Of a stretch of 64,000 nucleotides of DNA, positions 45,428-54,639 are shown in pieces. Made by a program: the position numbers and the translations under genes. This DNA is from Acidaminobacter hydrogenoformans DSM 2784 (GTDB lineage Bacteria > Bacillota > Clostridia > Peptostreptococcales > Acidaminobacteraceae). Position 1 is the stretch's first letter; each line of letters starts with the position of its first letter. The notes beneath the pieces are model-generated. The model was not told the origin of the DNA. It made no database searches and saw only the letters and a program-made list of their open reading frames with translations. Where the stretch lies: the NCBI RefSeq assembly GCF_900103005.1, contig NZ_FMWL01000001.1, positions 1 through 64,000 of the forward strand, read 5' to 3'.

Positions 45428-47527
45428 TCAACCCATCATGCTTTTTAAAATTGCTATATCCGTTAAAAGACCTTGGCCCGCCGCTGTGATTCGGCTCCCC
45501 CCCCTGCCCTTGGCAGACTTAATATAACCCATTTCGCTCAACAACCTCAACCCGTTTCTAATTTCCGTCTCAGTAAAATCAAAGCTGTGTTGGTTCAGCG
45601 CGTCTTCAAGCTTATTCCTGCCCCAGCGCTGACCCGAACCTTTCTCCGAGCTCAAAACGACCAGGATGGCTTCAAGCATTTCAAACCGCCTGCCCTCTCT
45701 CATGAGAAATGCAAGATTACTGCCGCGCTCTCGGTTTGGCAGCTGGATCAAATCCTGAATTTCTGAGGTTTCTTTGTTATAAACAATATAGCTTGGGAGG
45801 TCCTTTTCCTCAATAAATGCCTTCCCCAGACTGGATAAAAATTCGGCGGTGTTGCGAAGCTCTCTGACATTGCCCGGCCAGCTGTAGCCACAAAGCTTTT
45901 CGAGGGCTTTGGGAGAGTACTGCCACTCGCTTGACATGATTCCCATGAAATGCCTGAGCAGCAATGGGATGTCTTCTTTGCGTTTCTTAAGGCTCGGAAT
46001 TTCCAGCGGCAAAACATTCAGCCGGTAAAAGAGATCCTCCCGCATTTTCTTTTCCTGGATCATCTCTTTTAAATCTCTGTTTGTTGCCGCTATAACCCGG
46101 GTGTCTACATCAATGAGCTTAAGGGACCCTATCCTCGAGACCTTCTTTTCTTCAAGAACCCTCAGCAGCTTGCTTTGGAGGGCAATAGGCATCTCGCCAA
46201 TCTCGTCCAGAAAGATCGTTCCCTTGTGCGCGATCTCAAATAAACCGGCTTTGCCGCCTTTTTTCGCTCCGGTGAAAGCGCCCTCCTCATACCCGAACAT
46301 TTCACTTTCAAGTAAATTTTCAGGGATTGCCGAGCAGTTCAGTGCCACAAAGCTGTATTTATTTCTCCTCGAGTCATTGTGTATGCTCTGGGCGAAGACT
46401 TCTTTTCCAGTACCGCTTTCTCCGGTAATAAGAACTGACGCATCCGTCTTTGCAATTCTCACAGCACTTGAAACCGCCTCTTTGATGATCGCGCTCTCTC
46501 CTTTTATATCCTTAAAAACATATTTTGCCTCATGACGGCCCCCAGAGAGCTTAGATCTGATGGAATGCTGACGCTCCTCCAGCTCGTCAAAGCTGCGGAG
46601 CGTTATGATGTTGCCGCGCTTGACCTGGTCAGAATATAACGGCGATACTTTGATTACCAGATTGACACCCTCAATAGCCACAATTTTTTCTGTTTCCTTC
46701 TGATTCTTTGACATTGCATCACTGCCAAGCTTTAGCTCCGGAAGAATGTCAGGGATCCCAAAGCCTTCAATGACCTGAGACCGGTTTCTGAGCATGGCTT
46801 TCGCCTTCTCATTGGCTAGATAAACCTGACTCGTCAAATCGGTCAGTATGATGCCGTCCTCCATCATCTCCACAAGCGCTTTGATCTGATCGAGCAGCTT
46901 CTCATTCTCCCCCAGAAGCTTGGCAATGCCTCCAGAAGTGACCATCACATTATTGCGCGCTCTTCGCGCATCATCTGAGTTAAAGACGCCCTCGATCCCC
47001 ATCTTTTCAGCCAGTTCAACCACGCTTTCCACGTCCAGAACCCGTTCTCCAAAATTGATGATGGTCTCCATGCCCGGCGGCATCAACTGCATTTCATTAG
47101 GGGTAATGGCCGTTTTGATGCGCTTGTCTCTGGTGTCCTCATCCCCAAAATAAGGAATTAGATCGAGGTTCCTGTACCCCGCCTCATAAATCTGCGTTAT
47201 GACCTCCATACATTTTCTGTAATCAATGTTGACCAGCAGGATCTTCTCGCCTTCCGGGAGCGCCTTCAGCATGTCCGTCTGTTCTCTGCTCAGTGTGAAG
47301 CGCATGACCTGAAGGGTGGAAGTCTCCCTGATTTTTTCATAAACCCTTTTAAACACCGTAAATCCCGAGATGGCAATAAACTTCTCCTGGATGAACGCCA
47401 TCTGGTCAACATCATCTGCCGAATAGGCATGAAGCTCCGCCTGATGCCCAAGGTAAACCTCCAGGCACCCCTTGATGAATTCAGCATAGTTCTTTCCATA
47501 AGCAATTACTGCAATCTCTTTCATCAC
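45428..47527 (-). CDS. Sigma-54-dependent activator with PrpR_N and PAS sensor domains
   Basis: The 699-residue regulator has an N-terminal PrpR_N-like domain (about 1-200) and a PAS domain (about 210-310, with LVEMMEDGIILTDLTSQVYLA). The AAA+ activator domain has Walker A GESGTGKE (368-375), the sigma-54 contact loop GAFTGA (416-421) and FLDEIGEMP. After about 600 there is no Fis-type helix-turn-helix. Instead a winged-helix-like tail reads TETEIRNGLRLLSEMGYIKSAKGRGGSRI. It is the natural candidate to activate the -24/-12 promoters at 43882 and 31895. AAAGGA lies eight bases before the GTG. The effector is unknown. Confidence 0.9.
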   Translation of the reverse strand: MMKEIAVIAYGKNYAEFIKGCLEVYLGHQAELHAYSADDVDQMAFIQEKFIAISGFTVFKRVYEKIRETSTLQVMRFTLSREQTDMLKALPEGEKILLVNIDYRKCMEVITQIYEAGYRNLDLIPYFGDEDTRDKRIKTAITPNEMQLMPPGMETIINFGERVLDVESVVELAEKMGIEGVFNSDDARRARNNVMVTSGGIAKLLGENEKLLDQIKALVEMMEDGIILTDLTSQVYLANEKAKAMLRNRSQVIEGFGIPDILPELKLGSDAMSKNQKETEKIVAIEGVNLVIKVSPLYSDQVKRGNIITLRSFDELEERQHSIRSKLSGGRHEAKYVFKDIKGESAIIKEAVSSAVRIAKTDASVLITGESGTGKEVFAQSIHNDSRRNKYSFVALNCSAIPENLLESEMFGYEEGAFTGAKKGGKAGLFEIAHKGTIFLDEIGEMPIALQSKLLRVLEEKKVSRIGSLKLIDVDTRVIAATNRDLKEMIQEKKMREDLFYRLNVLPLEIPSLKKRKEDIPLLLRHFMGIMSSEWQYSPKALEKLCGYSWPGNVRELRNTAEFLSSLGKAFIEEKDLPSYIVYNKETSEIQDLIQLPNRERGSNLAFLMREGRRFEMLEAILVVLSSEKGSGQRWGRNKLEDALNQHSFDFTETEIRNGLRLLSEMGYIKSAKGRGGSRITAAGQGLLTDIAILKSMMG

Positions 47528-47566
47528 CGGCAGATTCCTTTCTTATGCAGTCTCCGCATGTCTCTT

Positions 47567-47971
47567 TCACTTCCCGCAGCATTTCTTGGGTTTTTTCCCA
47601 CTTCCGCAAGAACAAGGATCGTTTCGCCCAATTTTAACTTTTTCGACACGTGCCTCCCGTATATGTTTCTTAAAAACTTCTGCCGATGGTCGCTTTACCG
47701 CACGCGCCGTCACCATCGGCACCTCTTCTTTAATGACATCCTTTGGTCTGTGCCCCTTCAGCACCCACGACCGCGTCCCCATCTGAAGCGCTACAACCGC
47801 CGCCATCAGCTCCTCCAGGACCTCAGGTGCAGGCATCTCCGAAAAACTCTCAAAATGCTCTCTTTGGGCTATAACAATTTTTTCTGCATTCACCGCATCA
47901 CATAAGACATACCCATAATCACTTTCACGCAACACATCGTAAAAAGAAATGTCAGAATCAATGACCCGCAT
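47567..47971 (-). CDS. SEC-C motif protein, C-terminal part (probably frame-broken)
   Basis: The 134-residue frame ends in the SEC-C zinc motif (KIGRNDPCSCGSGKKPKKCCG). Its first residues (RVIDSDISFYDVLRESDYGY) read as a continuation of the preceding frame, which stops 14 bases inside this one. Skipping one G in the GCGGGTC run at 47963-47969 would fuse both into one protein of about 250 residues. So this is likely the second half of a single gene broken by one base, or a sequencing error; a programmed frameshift is less likely. The copy of the recurrent 14-mer at 47688 lies inside. The function of such SEC-C proteins is not established. Confidence 0.7.
   Translation of the reverse strand: MRVIDSDISFYDVLRESDYGYVLCDAVNAEKIVIAQREHFESFSEMPAPEVLEELMAAVVALQMGTRSWVLKGHRPKDVIKEEVPMVTARAVKRPSAEVFKKHIREARVEKVKIGRNDPCSCGSGKKPKKCCGK
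47688..47701 (-). repeat. Copy of GACCATCGGCAGAA inside the SEC-C gene
   Basis: The minus strand carries the full 14-mer, translated as Arg-Pro-Ser-Ala-Glu, as in tldE. Confidence 0.7.
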
Positions 47972-48320
47972 TAGAATGGGTCACAACGTCCTCAATCATC
48001 TTAAGGCGCTTTTGATCCAGCTCCATAAGCAGCGTTTCAAAGAAAATTTCAATGCCTTTAGCCAAAGCCTCCACCAGCGCCGCTTTTTTAAGCGCGCTGA
48101 CATGGGCAAGCCCCATATGCTGCCGGATCTTGTCCAGCTCATATTTTGTCAGGCTGTTCAGGGCATCTGCCAGACTGCAAGGCAGCTGAACGGATCGCCA
48201 GAGCCGTTTCTCCAATTGGATTTCTGCTCTTCTGGCATGCTCTCTCATCCCGTCCAGCATTTGCTGCATCATAGTTTCCGCGTCTGGCTCGTGTTTCTTG
48301 TTCGCTTTCTTCCCGCTCAA
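47958..48320 (-). CDS. N-terminal part of the SEC-C protein, with a Rho-N/SAP-like helical domain
   Basis: The 120-residue frame has a charged coiled start (AETMMQQMLDGMREHARRAE). A helical module (SLTKYELDKIRQHMGLAHV, then LKKAALVEALAKGI) follows; it resembles the Rho termination factor N-terminal or SAP fold found in front of SEC-C tails in other Firmicutes proteins. It stops at HSNAGH just where the next frame carries on the similarity. I prefer TTG 48320 with GAGGTG six bases upstream; GTG 48329 is also possible. Together with the following frame it probably represents one disrupted gene. Confidence 0.65.
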   Translation of the reverse strand: MSGKKANKKHEPDAETMMQQMLDGMREHARRAEIQLEKRLWRSVQLPCSLADALNSLTKYELDKIRQHMGLAHVSALKKAALVEALAKGIEIFFETLLMELDQKRLKMIEDVVTHSNAGH

Positions 48321-48494
48321 CTCCCACACCTCACTTCAGAGCTTGTTTGCCAATTGGTTATTTGTAGAGCATATACGTTTATAATACTCGCTATACCGTA
48401 GAATCATTTTACCTTTTTATTCTTACAAAATGAAGGGCAAACGGGAGGTGAATGGATAAGGAGCATGGACATTCCCTTTCCTTATACAAGAAAA

Positions 48495-48529
48495 GCCCTG
48501 AAATTCACTAATTATAGCGATTTCAGGGC
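48495..48529 (-). terminator. Terminator of the SLH surface protein gene
   Basis: GCCCTGAAAT pairs with ATTTCAGGGC (10 pairs, loop of 15), followed by UUUUCUUG on the minus strand. Confidence 0.8.
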
Positions 48530-48564
48530 AATTGACAGTTGTTATGCGAGGTCTACCTATGGGG

Positions 48565-51500
48565 TTACGGCTCAACAACGACCTCAACTGTTGCGGTATA
48601 GCCTTCCGCATTGACGTAGCCCTCAGGAATAACTCCCAGGTTCGCAGTAAAGGTATAGCTCCCAGCCGTGTTTGAAACATAAGTGTCTGTATCTGTCCAT
48701 GAAGCTACCTTAACAGTCACTGCCCCTGGATTTGCCGTGACGCTTTCCGGTAAAATAGCCAGTACCTCAGCCACATCTGCATAGAGCGCAGATCCGGCTG
48801 TACCTGCTGGAATATCATCCAGTGCTTCAAACCCCGTGATTGCCGTTTTGCCTGCTGCAATGATGATAGGTTCTGTCGGTGTTCCAGCCTCTTCAATATA
48901 GGTCTTGCTCGTAACTTTAGCCACCCGTACGGTATAACTGCCAGGCGCCAGCCCCGTTACCGTGTTTCCGGTGATCTTAATCCATCCACCAGTCCCGTTG
49001 ACCTGATATTCTTGCCCTGGCGCGACACCCGTCAGTGTGCCGTCATTGGCTCCAGCCACCGTTTCGTCAGTTTTTCCGACTCCAGTTGGCGCAGCCGGTC
49101 CCACCTGACCTGTGATGGTGACAGTATAAGGTTCACTTCTGAGACCAGTATCCGCTGAGGTCGCAAAGACCTCTACGGTTCCATTTCTACCGGCATAAAG
49201 GACGCCTGTATTGCTGATCAAGCCAAATTCCTCGCCCGGTTCTACAGACCACCTGACGATTTTGTCGTAAGCATCGTCAGGTCCCACTTCAGCAACTAAT
49301 TGCAATTCGCCCCCGTCTGTGGAAATTGAGGAGGAAGTGCTCGTGACCTCAATGGAATTCACATGTATGAGCGCGCCTTCGGTCACCACTTGAAAATCGG
49401 CCAGACTGTTGTCAGATAACTCGATCCTTCCGGTATTGGTTCCGGCAACCAGGTCATGAAGGTCAACCCGTACGGTAACGTCCTCCCAGTCAGGGTAATT
49501 CACGTACAGATTAATCAAATCGGTTCCTTCGCTTCCGTTGATAATATTATCATTGGCATTCGCTGCTTCGTAAAGTTCAACGCCGTTGCTTGCTTTGATT
49601 TCGACAGCAATTCTTCCACCGGAGACGGCCCCGTATTCAAGCCAATTCAAAAAATCCGCTGTGATGTTGTCCGCATCAATGGTCAAATTACCATTGCCAG
49701 TCGTGCTGAATACCTGCTTGATTTCGATCTGACCGATATCCGTGTTGATATTAACCGGTGTATTAACTTCACCCCACAAAGCCTCCATAACCGCATCGAC
49801 TTCGTCCTTGTCAAAGTATCCTGATCCTTCTCTTACTATTGCTCGAGAAAAGATTATGGTCGGGTTAGCAATGGCCTCTGTCGGCAGACTCGTGACAGTG
49901 CCCTCATAACCGCTGGTGCCAGTGGCGCTCACTCGGATATAATCCCCCAAGTAATCAGAGGTAACCCTGTAGGTCCGCGCTGTGGCGCCTGGAATAGGAG
50001 AATACACGCCATCCTGTACCTCCGGATCTAACCACTGCCATTGGTAATTTACCGTTGCGCCTTCTGGCAAGACGTCTGCCTCTAGCGTAGCGCCCATTTC
50101 CTCTGGTCCTGAAATCGTAACCTCAGTAAGGCTAATCGCTGTCACCTCTGAGGTTGGAGAACTCGTGACGCTTTCTGCATAGCCGTCTCTGCCAGTGGCT
50201 GTCACTCGAAGGTATTGGTCAACATCCGCTGCCACAATGACATACGAGTTTCCTGTGGCCCCTGAAATATTGGTGTATAGACCATCTGCCGCTGCAGCAC
50301 GCTGCCACTGATAGCTTGCTGTCGCGCCTGCCGGTTCTATGGCCGCGTTCAGTGTTGAGCCGAATTGTGCGGTTCCAGAAATTGTAACCCCAGTAAGGCT
50401 AATCGCTGTCACCTCTAAAGTCGGAGAGCTCGTTAATTTGCCCGCATAGCCACCTGTGCCGTTGGCTGTCACTCGAAGGAATTGGTCAACATCCGCTGCG
50501 TCAATGACATATGAGTTTCCTGTGGCCCCTGAAATATCGGTGTATAGACCATCTGCTTCTGCAGCACGCTGCCACTGATAGCTTGCTGTCGCGCCTGCCG
50601 GTTCTATGACTACACTCAGTGTTGAGCCGAATTGTGCTGTTCCTGAAATTGTAACCTCAGTAAGGCTAATCGCTGTCACCTCTAAGGGCGGAGAACTCGT
50701 TACTTCGCCCGCATAGCCACCTGTGCCGTTGGCCATCACTCGAAGGTATTGGTCAACATCCGCTGCGCCAATGACATATGAACTTCCTGTGGCCCCTGAA
50801 ATATCGATGTATGGACCACCTTCCGCTGCAGCACTCTGCCACTGATAGCTTGCTGTCGCGCCTGCCGGTTCTATGACCGCGTTCAGTGTCGAGCCGAATT
50901 GCGCGGTTCCAGTAATCTTAACGTCAGTCAGATTGACCGGCGCCTGAACCAAGATTGGAGAACTCGGTACTTCGTGTGCATAACCGCCTGTGCCGGTGGC
51001 TGTCACTCGAAGGGTTCTTCCGAGATCCTCCGCGCTCACTGTATAGCCGCTCGCCGTTGCACCGCTAATAGGCTCATACTTGTCCTCAGTTTCATTTAAG
51101 CGTTCCCATTGATACGTTACCGTCGCGCCCGCCGGTTCTATAACCGCACTCAGTGTTGAGCCAAATTGCGCGGTTCCTGAAATTGTAACCTTAGTAAGGC
51201 TAATCGCTGTTACCTTCAAGGTCGGAGAACTCGTGACGCTTTCTGCATAGCCGTCTCTGCCGTTGGCCATCACTCGAAGGTATTGGTCAACATCCGCTGC
51301 GCCAATGACATATGAACTTCCTGCGGCCCCTGAAATATCGATGTATGGACCACCTTCCGCTGCAGCACGCTGCCACTGATAGCTTGCTGTCGCGCCTGCC
51401 GGTTCTATGACCGCACTCAGTGTTGAGCCGAATTGCGCGGTTCCTGAAATTGTAACCTTAGTAAGGCTAATCGCTGTTACCTTCAATGTCGGAGAACTCG

Positions 51501-52884
51501 TGACGCTTTCTGCATAGCCGTCTCTGCCGTTGGCCATCACTCGAAGGTATTGGTCAACATCCGCTGCGCCAATGACATATGAACTTCCTGCGGCCCCTGA
51601 AATATTGGTGTATGGACCACCTTCCGCTGCAGCACGCTGCCACTGATAGCTTGCTGTCGCGCCTGCCGGTTCTATGACCGCACTCAGTGTTGAGCCGAAT
51701 TGTGCTGTTCCTGAAATCTTAACGTCAGTCAGATTGACCACCTTCACAACCGTAGTCGGAGAACTTGTGACAGACCCCTTATAGTTCCCGGTTCCTGAAG
51801 CCATGACTCGTAGAAACATTCCTACGTCCTCTTCCACGACAACGTAAGTGCTTGATGTCGCCCCAGTAATAGCAGTAAAGATTCCGTCAACACGATCTGA
51901 TCGCTCCCATTGATAGGTCGCAGACGCGCTTGAAGGCTGAAGATCCGCGTTCAGTGTAGAGTTGAACTCTGCGGTTCCAGAAATCGTGATCCCGGTAATA
52001 TTGACATTGGAAGAAGTTCCACCGCCCCCAGATCGAACTGCAACAACAGCTGCTTCCTCAGTAAACTCCAAAGTCGTCGAAGGCCCAGCGGGTTGAGCGC
52101 CCTGCGCTGCATAGCGCACCAGCAGCGTGTGGTTTCCACTCAAATCAAGTGATTTGAAAATATCCAGGTTGTACATCACCCAATCTGCTGAATCCAATTT
52201 GTATTCCATGGCAGTGGTCATGCCCGTTACCAGATTGGTATCATCATCCATGGTCAGAGCAGGCGCCAAAGGCGCATTCATGTTTATCCCTGCACCAATC
52301 GCACGGGTAAGAGAAACAACTGCTTCGCCTCTCTCTATCTCTTTTCTTGGCTGGAAGCTTCCGTCAAGGTAGCCATTCATTATCCCGGCTTTGGCGACCG
52401 CTCCCACAGCGCCCCTGCTCCAAGTCAATTGCAAATGGTCTTTGAATTTAGTCGCCGCTTCCATATCAGGTTGAAGTTTTAAGAGCTTCACGATAATTGC
52501 CGCAGCTTCTTCGCGGCTGATCGGAATTTCCGGTCTCATTGTTCCATCGGTATAGCCTGATATATATCCAGCGGAAGCAGCAATTGCCACAGCCTCATAA
52601 TACCAACTGCTTGGCTTCACATCTGAAAAAGAGATGGGCGCCAATGCTGTATATCCATACGATTTATTGATCATTGAGATAAATTCCGCTCTTGAAATGT
52701 CACTATTCGGCTTAAAACTTCCGTCCAAGTAACCTGAAATATACCCTTTTGCTATCCAGTCTTCGATTTCCGCTTTTGCCCAATGATCCGCGATATCTGA
52801 TGGGGTCTGCGCATTTGCGACAATCGGCACGGACAGTGACAATAGCATGCATAAAATACTCATGATTGTAATTTTCCGCATCAT
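48565..52884 (-). CDS. Large S-layer-homology surface protein with Ig-like tandem repeats
   Basis: The 1439-residue secreted protein starts with a signal peptide (about 1-25, ending VANAQ). Three SLH domains follow (about 28-75, 86-135, 150-195, each with a GYLDGSFKP or GYTDGTMRP motif), which hold it to the cell wall polysaccharide. A region of eight repeats of about 89 residues (QFGSTLSAVIEPAGATASYQWQ type) spans roughly residues 295-1005. Then come a unique segment, a Big_2-like domain (near 1165-1250) and C-terminal repeats. GGGAGG lies nine bases before the ATG. It is monocistronic. Its role as adhesin or S-layer component is inferred only from domains. Confidence 0.9.
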   Translation of the reverse strand: MMRKITIMSILCMLLSLSVPIVANAQTPSDIADHWAKAEIEDWIAKGYISGYLDGSFKPNSDISRAEFISMINKSYGYTALAPISFSDVKPSSWYYEAVAIAASAGYISGYTDGTMRPEIPISREEAAAIIVKLLKLQPDMEAATKFKDHLQLTWSRGAVGAVAKAGIMNGYLDGSFQPRKEIERGEAVVSLTRAIGAGINMNAPLAPALTMDDDTNLVTGMTTAMEYKLDSADWVMYNLDIFKSLDLSGNHTLLVRYAAQGAQPAGPSTTLEFTEEAAVVAVRSGGGGTSSNVNITGITISGTAEFNSTLNADLQPSSASATYQWERSDRVDGIFTAITGATSSTYVVVEEDVGMFLRVMASGTGNYKGSVTSSPTTVVKVVNLTDVKISGTAQFGSTLSAVIEPAGATASYQWQRAAAEGGPYTNISGAAGSSYVIGAADVDQYLRVMANGRDGYAESVTSSPTLKVTAISLTKVTISGTAQFGSTLSAVIEPAGATASYQWQRAAAEGGPYIDISGAAGSSYVIGAADVDQYLRVMANGRDGYAESVTSSPTLKVTAISLTKVTISGTAQFGSTLSAVIEPAGATVTYQWERLNETEDKYEPISGATASGYTVSAEDLGRTLRVTATGTGGYAHEVPSSPILVQAPVNLTDVKITGTAQFGSTLNAVIEPAGATASYQWQSAAAEGGPYIDISGATGSSYVIGAADVDQYLRVMANGTGGYAGEVTSSPPLEVTAISLTEVTISGTAQFGSTLSVVIEPAGATASYQWQRAAEADGLYTDISGATGNSYVIDAADVDQFLRVTANGTGGYAGKLTSSPTLEVTAISLTGVTISGTAQFGSTLNAAIEPAGATASYQWQRAAAADGLYTNISGATGNSYVIVAADVDQYLRVTATGRDGYAESVTSSPTSEVTAISLTEVTISGPEEMGATLEADVLPEGATVNYQWQWLDPEVQDGVYSPIPGATARTYRVTSDYLGDYIRVSATGTSGYEGTVTSLPTEAIANPTIIFSRAIVREGSGYFDKDEVDAVMEALWGEVNTPVNINTDIGQIEIKQVFSTTGNGNLTIDADNITADFLNWLEYGAVSGGRIAVEIKASNGVELYEAANANDNIINGSEGTDLINLYVNYPDWEDVTVRVDLHDLVAGTNTGRIELSDNSLADFQVVTEGALIHVNSIEVTSTSSSISTDGGELQLVAEVGPDDAYDKIVRWSVEPGEEFGLISNTGVLYAGRNGTVEVFATSADTGLRSEPYTVTITGQVGPAAPTGVGKTDETVAGANDGTLTGVAPGQEYQVNGTGGWIKITGNTVTGLAPGSYTVRVAKVTSKTYIEEAGTPTEPIIIAAGKTAITGFEALDDIPAGTAGSALYADVAEVLAILPESVTANPGAVTVKVASWTDTDTYVSNTAGSYTFTANLGVIPEGYVNAEGYTATVEVVVEP
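49870..52010 (-). repeat. Eight tandem repeats of about 267 bp inside the SLH protein gene
   Basis: Each unit encodes an Ig-like module of about 89 residues with the core YQWQRA and SSYVIGAADVDQYLRV. The second and third units (roughly 51,215-51,750) are almost identical in DNA as well as in protein. The first, fourth and eighth are the most diverged. This pattern points to recent duplication or gene conversion inside the array. Confidence 0.9.
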
Positions 52885-52952
52885 ATTTCTTCGCCTCCCA
52901 AATAAAACGTCAAACCTTTACTCGATGTCAATTTTATCTCTCTCTAAAGTAC

Positions 52953-52980
52953 TATTTACCGGATTGCTTATCATTATCAA
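52953..52980 (-). promoter_or_regulatory. Candidate promoter of the SLH protein gene
   Basis: Minus-strand TTGATA at 52980-52975, a 16-base spacer and TAAATA at 52958-52953, about 70 bases before the start codon. Confidence 0.45.
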
Positions 52981-53051
52981 TGCCTTAAAAAAGTCCAAGC
53001 GATTCAACTTACATCATTTCGCATAATTCCGGAATAATGGTTTCAACACAT

Positions 53052-53855
53052 TCATAATTTCCGTATCCATGAGGACTGTTTTCTCTTTGCGTGAAGGTCC
53101 CAAGTGCCCTGATTTGTTTCAATATCATCCGCTTCCCAAATTCCGTCAAATCCGTCCACCGCATCTGCACCCCTGAGCATCCTCTCAGGATTGCCCCTCA
53201 ACAAGAAATTAAAATAAACTGCACCGACCAGAGTTTTCAAAGTTACCAACTCATCAGACATCAGTGGAGAGCGGCGCCTGTCAGAATGGGCATCAGTACC
53301 CACAACATGATAGGCTCTGTGTTTCAGAAGCCACAAAGCAACTCTGCCTTTATACGATTTTTTATCCTTAAGACTATCTAAATTAAGTTGAAGCTTGGCT
53401 CCAATATGAAGAAGTTCCAAAGCTCGGTCAGGTTCACGCTCAATGCCTTCACAACGTTCGGGGTGCGAAATGACGGGGGTCATTCCGAGACTGAGAATGT
53501 CCATCAATATGGTTAAGGTATTGGGCATCCAGTTGGTCATAGGGAGTTCAACGAGAATGTATCGCCCTCCAATCACTGCTGCTTCACGATTTTTGATGAT
53601 TTTAATGAGTTCCGGCATAAGATAACACTCATGGGCACCATGTAGTCTTAGCTCGAGAGTACTTTGCGCTGCTGCTTTTTCGACCAGACTTGCACACGGT
53701 TCATAAGCCTCGCCTGGAATCAAATGGGACACTGCGATCACATCCGAAAAGCCAGTCTCTGAAGCTTGAGAGATCATGCGTTGTGAAATCTCTTTGGATT
53801 TCGGGCCGTCGTCACCCAGCAAATTGGGAAGCATATGAGCATGGAAGTCATACAT
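53052..53855 (-). CDS. cpsB: PHP-type protein-tyrosine phosphatase, CpsB/YwqE family
   Basis: The protein (267 residues) is a metal-dependent phosphatase that dephosphorylates the BY-kinase encoded just upstream. The PHP metal motifs are visible: YDFHAHMLP at the N-terminus, AVSHLIPG near 45, HGAHECYL near 75, ISHPERCEGIE near 140 and VGTDAHSDRR near 190. ATG 53855 gives the family's normal N-terminus; the longer TTG start at 53879 is open but atypical. The C-terminal 30 residues are an extension without known motifs. It is the last gene of the polysaccharide cluster. Confidence 0.85.
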   Translation of the reverse strand: MYDFHAHMLPNLLGDDGPKSKEISQRMISQASETGFSDVIAVSHLIPGEAYEPCASLVEKAAAQSTLELRLHGAHECYLMPELIKIIKNREAAVIGGRYILVELPMTNWMPNTLTILMDILSLGMTPVISHPERCEGIEREPDRALELLHIGAKLQLNLDSLKDKKSYKGRVALWLLKHRAYHVVGTDAHSDRRRSPLMSDELVTLKTLVGAVYFNFLLRGNPERMLRGADAVDGFDGIWEADDIETNQGTWDLHAKRKQSSWIRKL

Positions 53856-53897
53856 GGTCTCGACCCTGACCTTTCTCAAATTTTTGGGTTGTATAGG

Positions 53898-54635
53898 TTA
53901 TTTTTGGTAGAAGCGTCTCATTCTAAGAAGCAATCCTCGTATTCCTTTTGTTTCATCATCATTTTGATCGTAATAAGCACGATGTCTATACTGATAGTAG
54001 CCGCTCTCTTTCATTGGAATTCTATTGAGAACCGTTCCAATCAATTTGCAATTGACATTCTCCAGAAGAGAAACCGCGTAAAGAGCCTCTCGTTTATCTG
54101 TTTTCTCAGCAGCTAAAACCAGAATTGTGCCATCCACGATTGTAGATAGAATTTGCGCATCAGTCACAATGCCAACTGGAGGCGCATCGAAGAATATCAA
54201 GTCATACTCGCGTCTTAACTTTTCAGTAAGGATCATCATACGTCTTGATCCCAGCATTTCGGATGGATTCGGGGGGATAGTCCCAGACAGCAGCAGGTCG
54301 AGCCCTTCAACGGAACTTTTGACTATGTAGTCCGTTGGCTCACCATCCTCAAGCAGTAACTCTGAAAGGCCTCGGATGTTTACCATTTCGAAGTGCTTGT
54401 GTATAGTCGGTTTTCTCAAGTCCGAATCAACGATCAGTACCCTCTTACCTGATTTCGCCACCACAATTCCGAGGTTTATAATAGTAGTCGTCTTACCCTC
54501 TCCCGCCATAGCGCTAGTGAACAAGATGGACTTCAATTCATGATCCAAATTTGAAAACTGGATATTGGTCCGCAAAGTTCTATAGGCTTCCGAAACCGGC
54601 GATTTAGGGCTTGCTCGAACTATAAGCTTGTCCAT
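53898..54635 (-). CDS. cpsD: Bacterial tyrosine kinase (CpsD/CapB/YwqD family)
   Basis: The 245-residue cytoplasmic BY-kinase has Walker A AMAGEGKTT (about 43-50), Walker A' VLIVDSDLRKP near 65 and Walker B LIFFDAPPVG near 150. A Tyr-rich tail (YYQYRHRAYY, near 215-224) serves as the autophosphorylation cluster. Together with the CpsC-type adaptor it controls polysaccharide polymerisation. It starts five bases after cpsC, and cpsB follows, the usual regulatory trio. Confidence 0.93.
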   Translation of the reverse strand: MDKLIVRASPKSPVSEAYRTLRTNIQFSNLDHELKSILFTSAMAGEGKTTTIINLGIVVAKSGKRVLIVDSDLRKPTIHKHFEMVNIRGLSELLLEDGEPTDYIVKSSVEGLDLLLSGTIPPNPSEMLGSRRMMILTEKLRREYDLIFFDAPPVGIVTDAQILSTIVDGTILVLAAEKTDKREALYAVSLLENVNCKLIGTVLNRIPMKESGYYQYRHRAYYDQNDDETKGIRGLLLRMRRFYQK

Positions 54636-54639
54636 TGAA

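Noticed and set aside
49870..52010. CRISPR-like periodic repeats
   Set aside because: The repeats are 267 bp, contiguous and encode in-frame protein modules; there are no short direct repeats with unique spacers.
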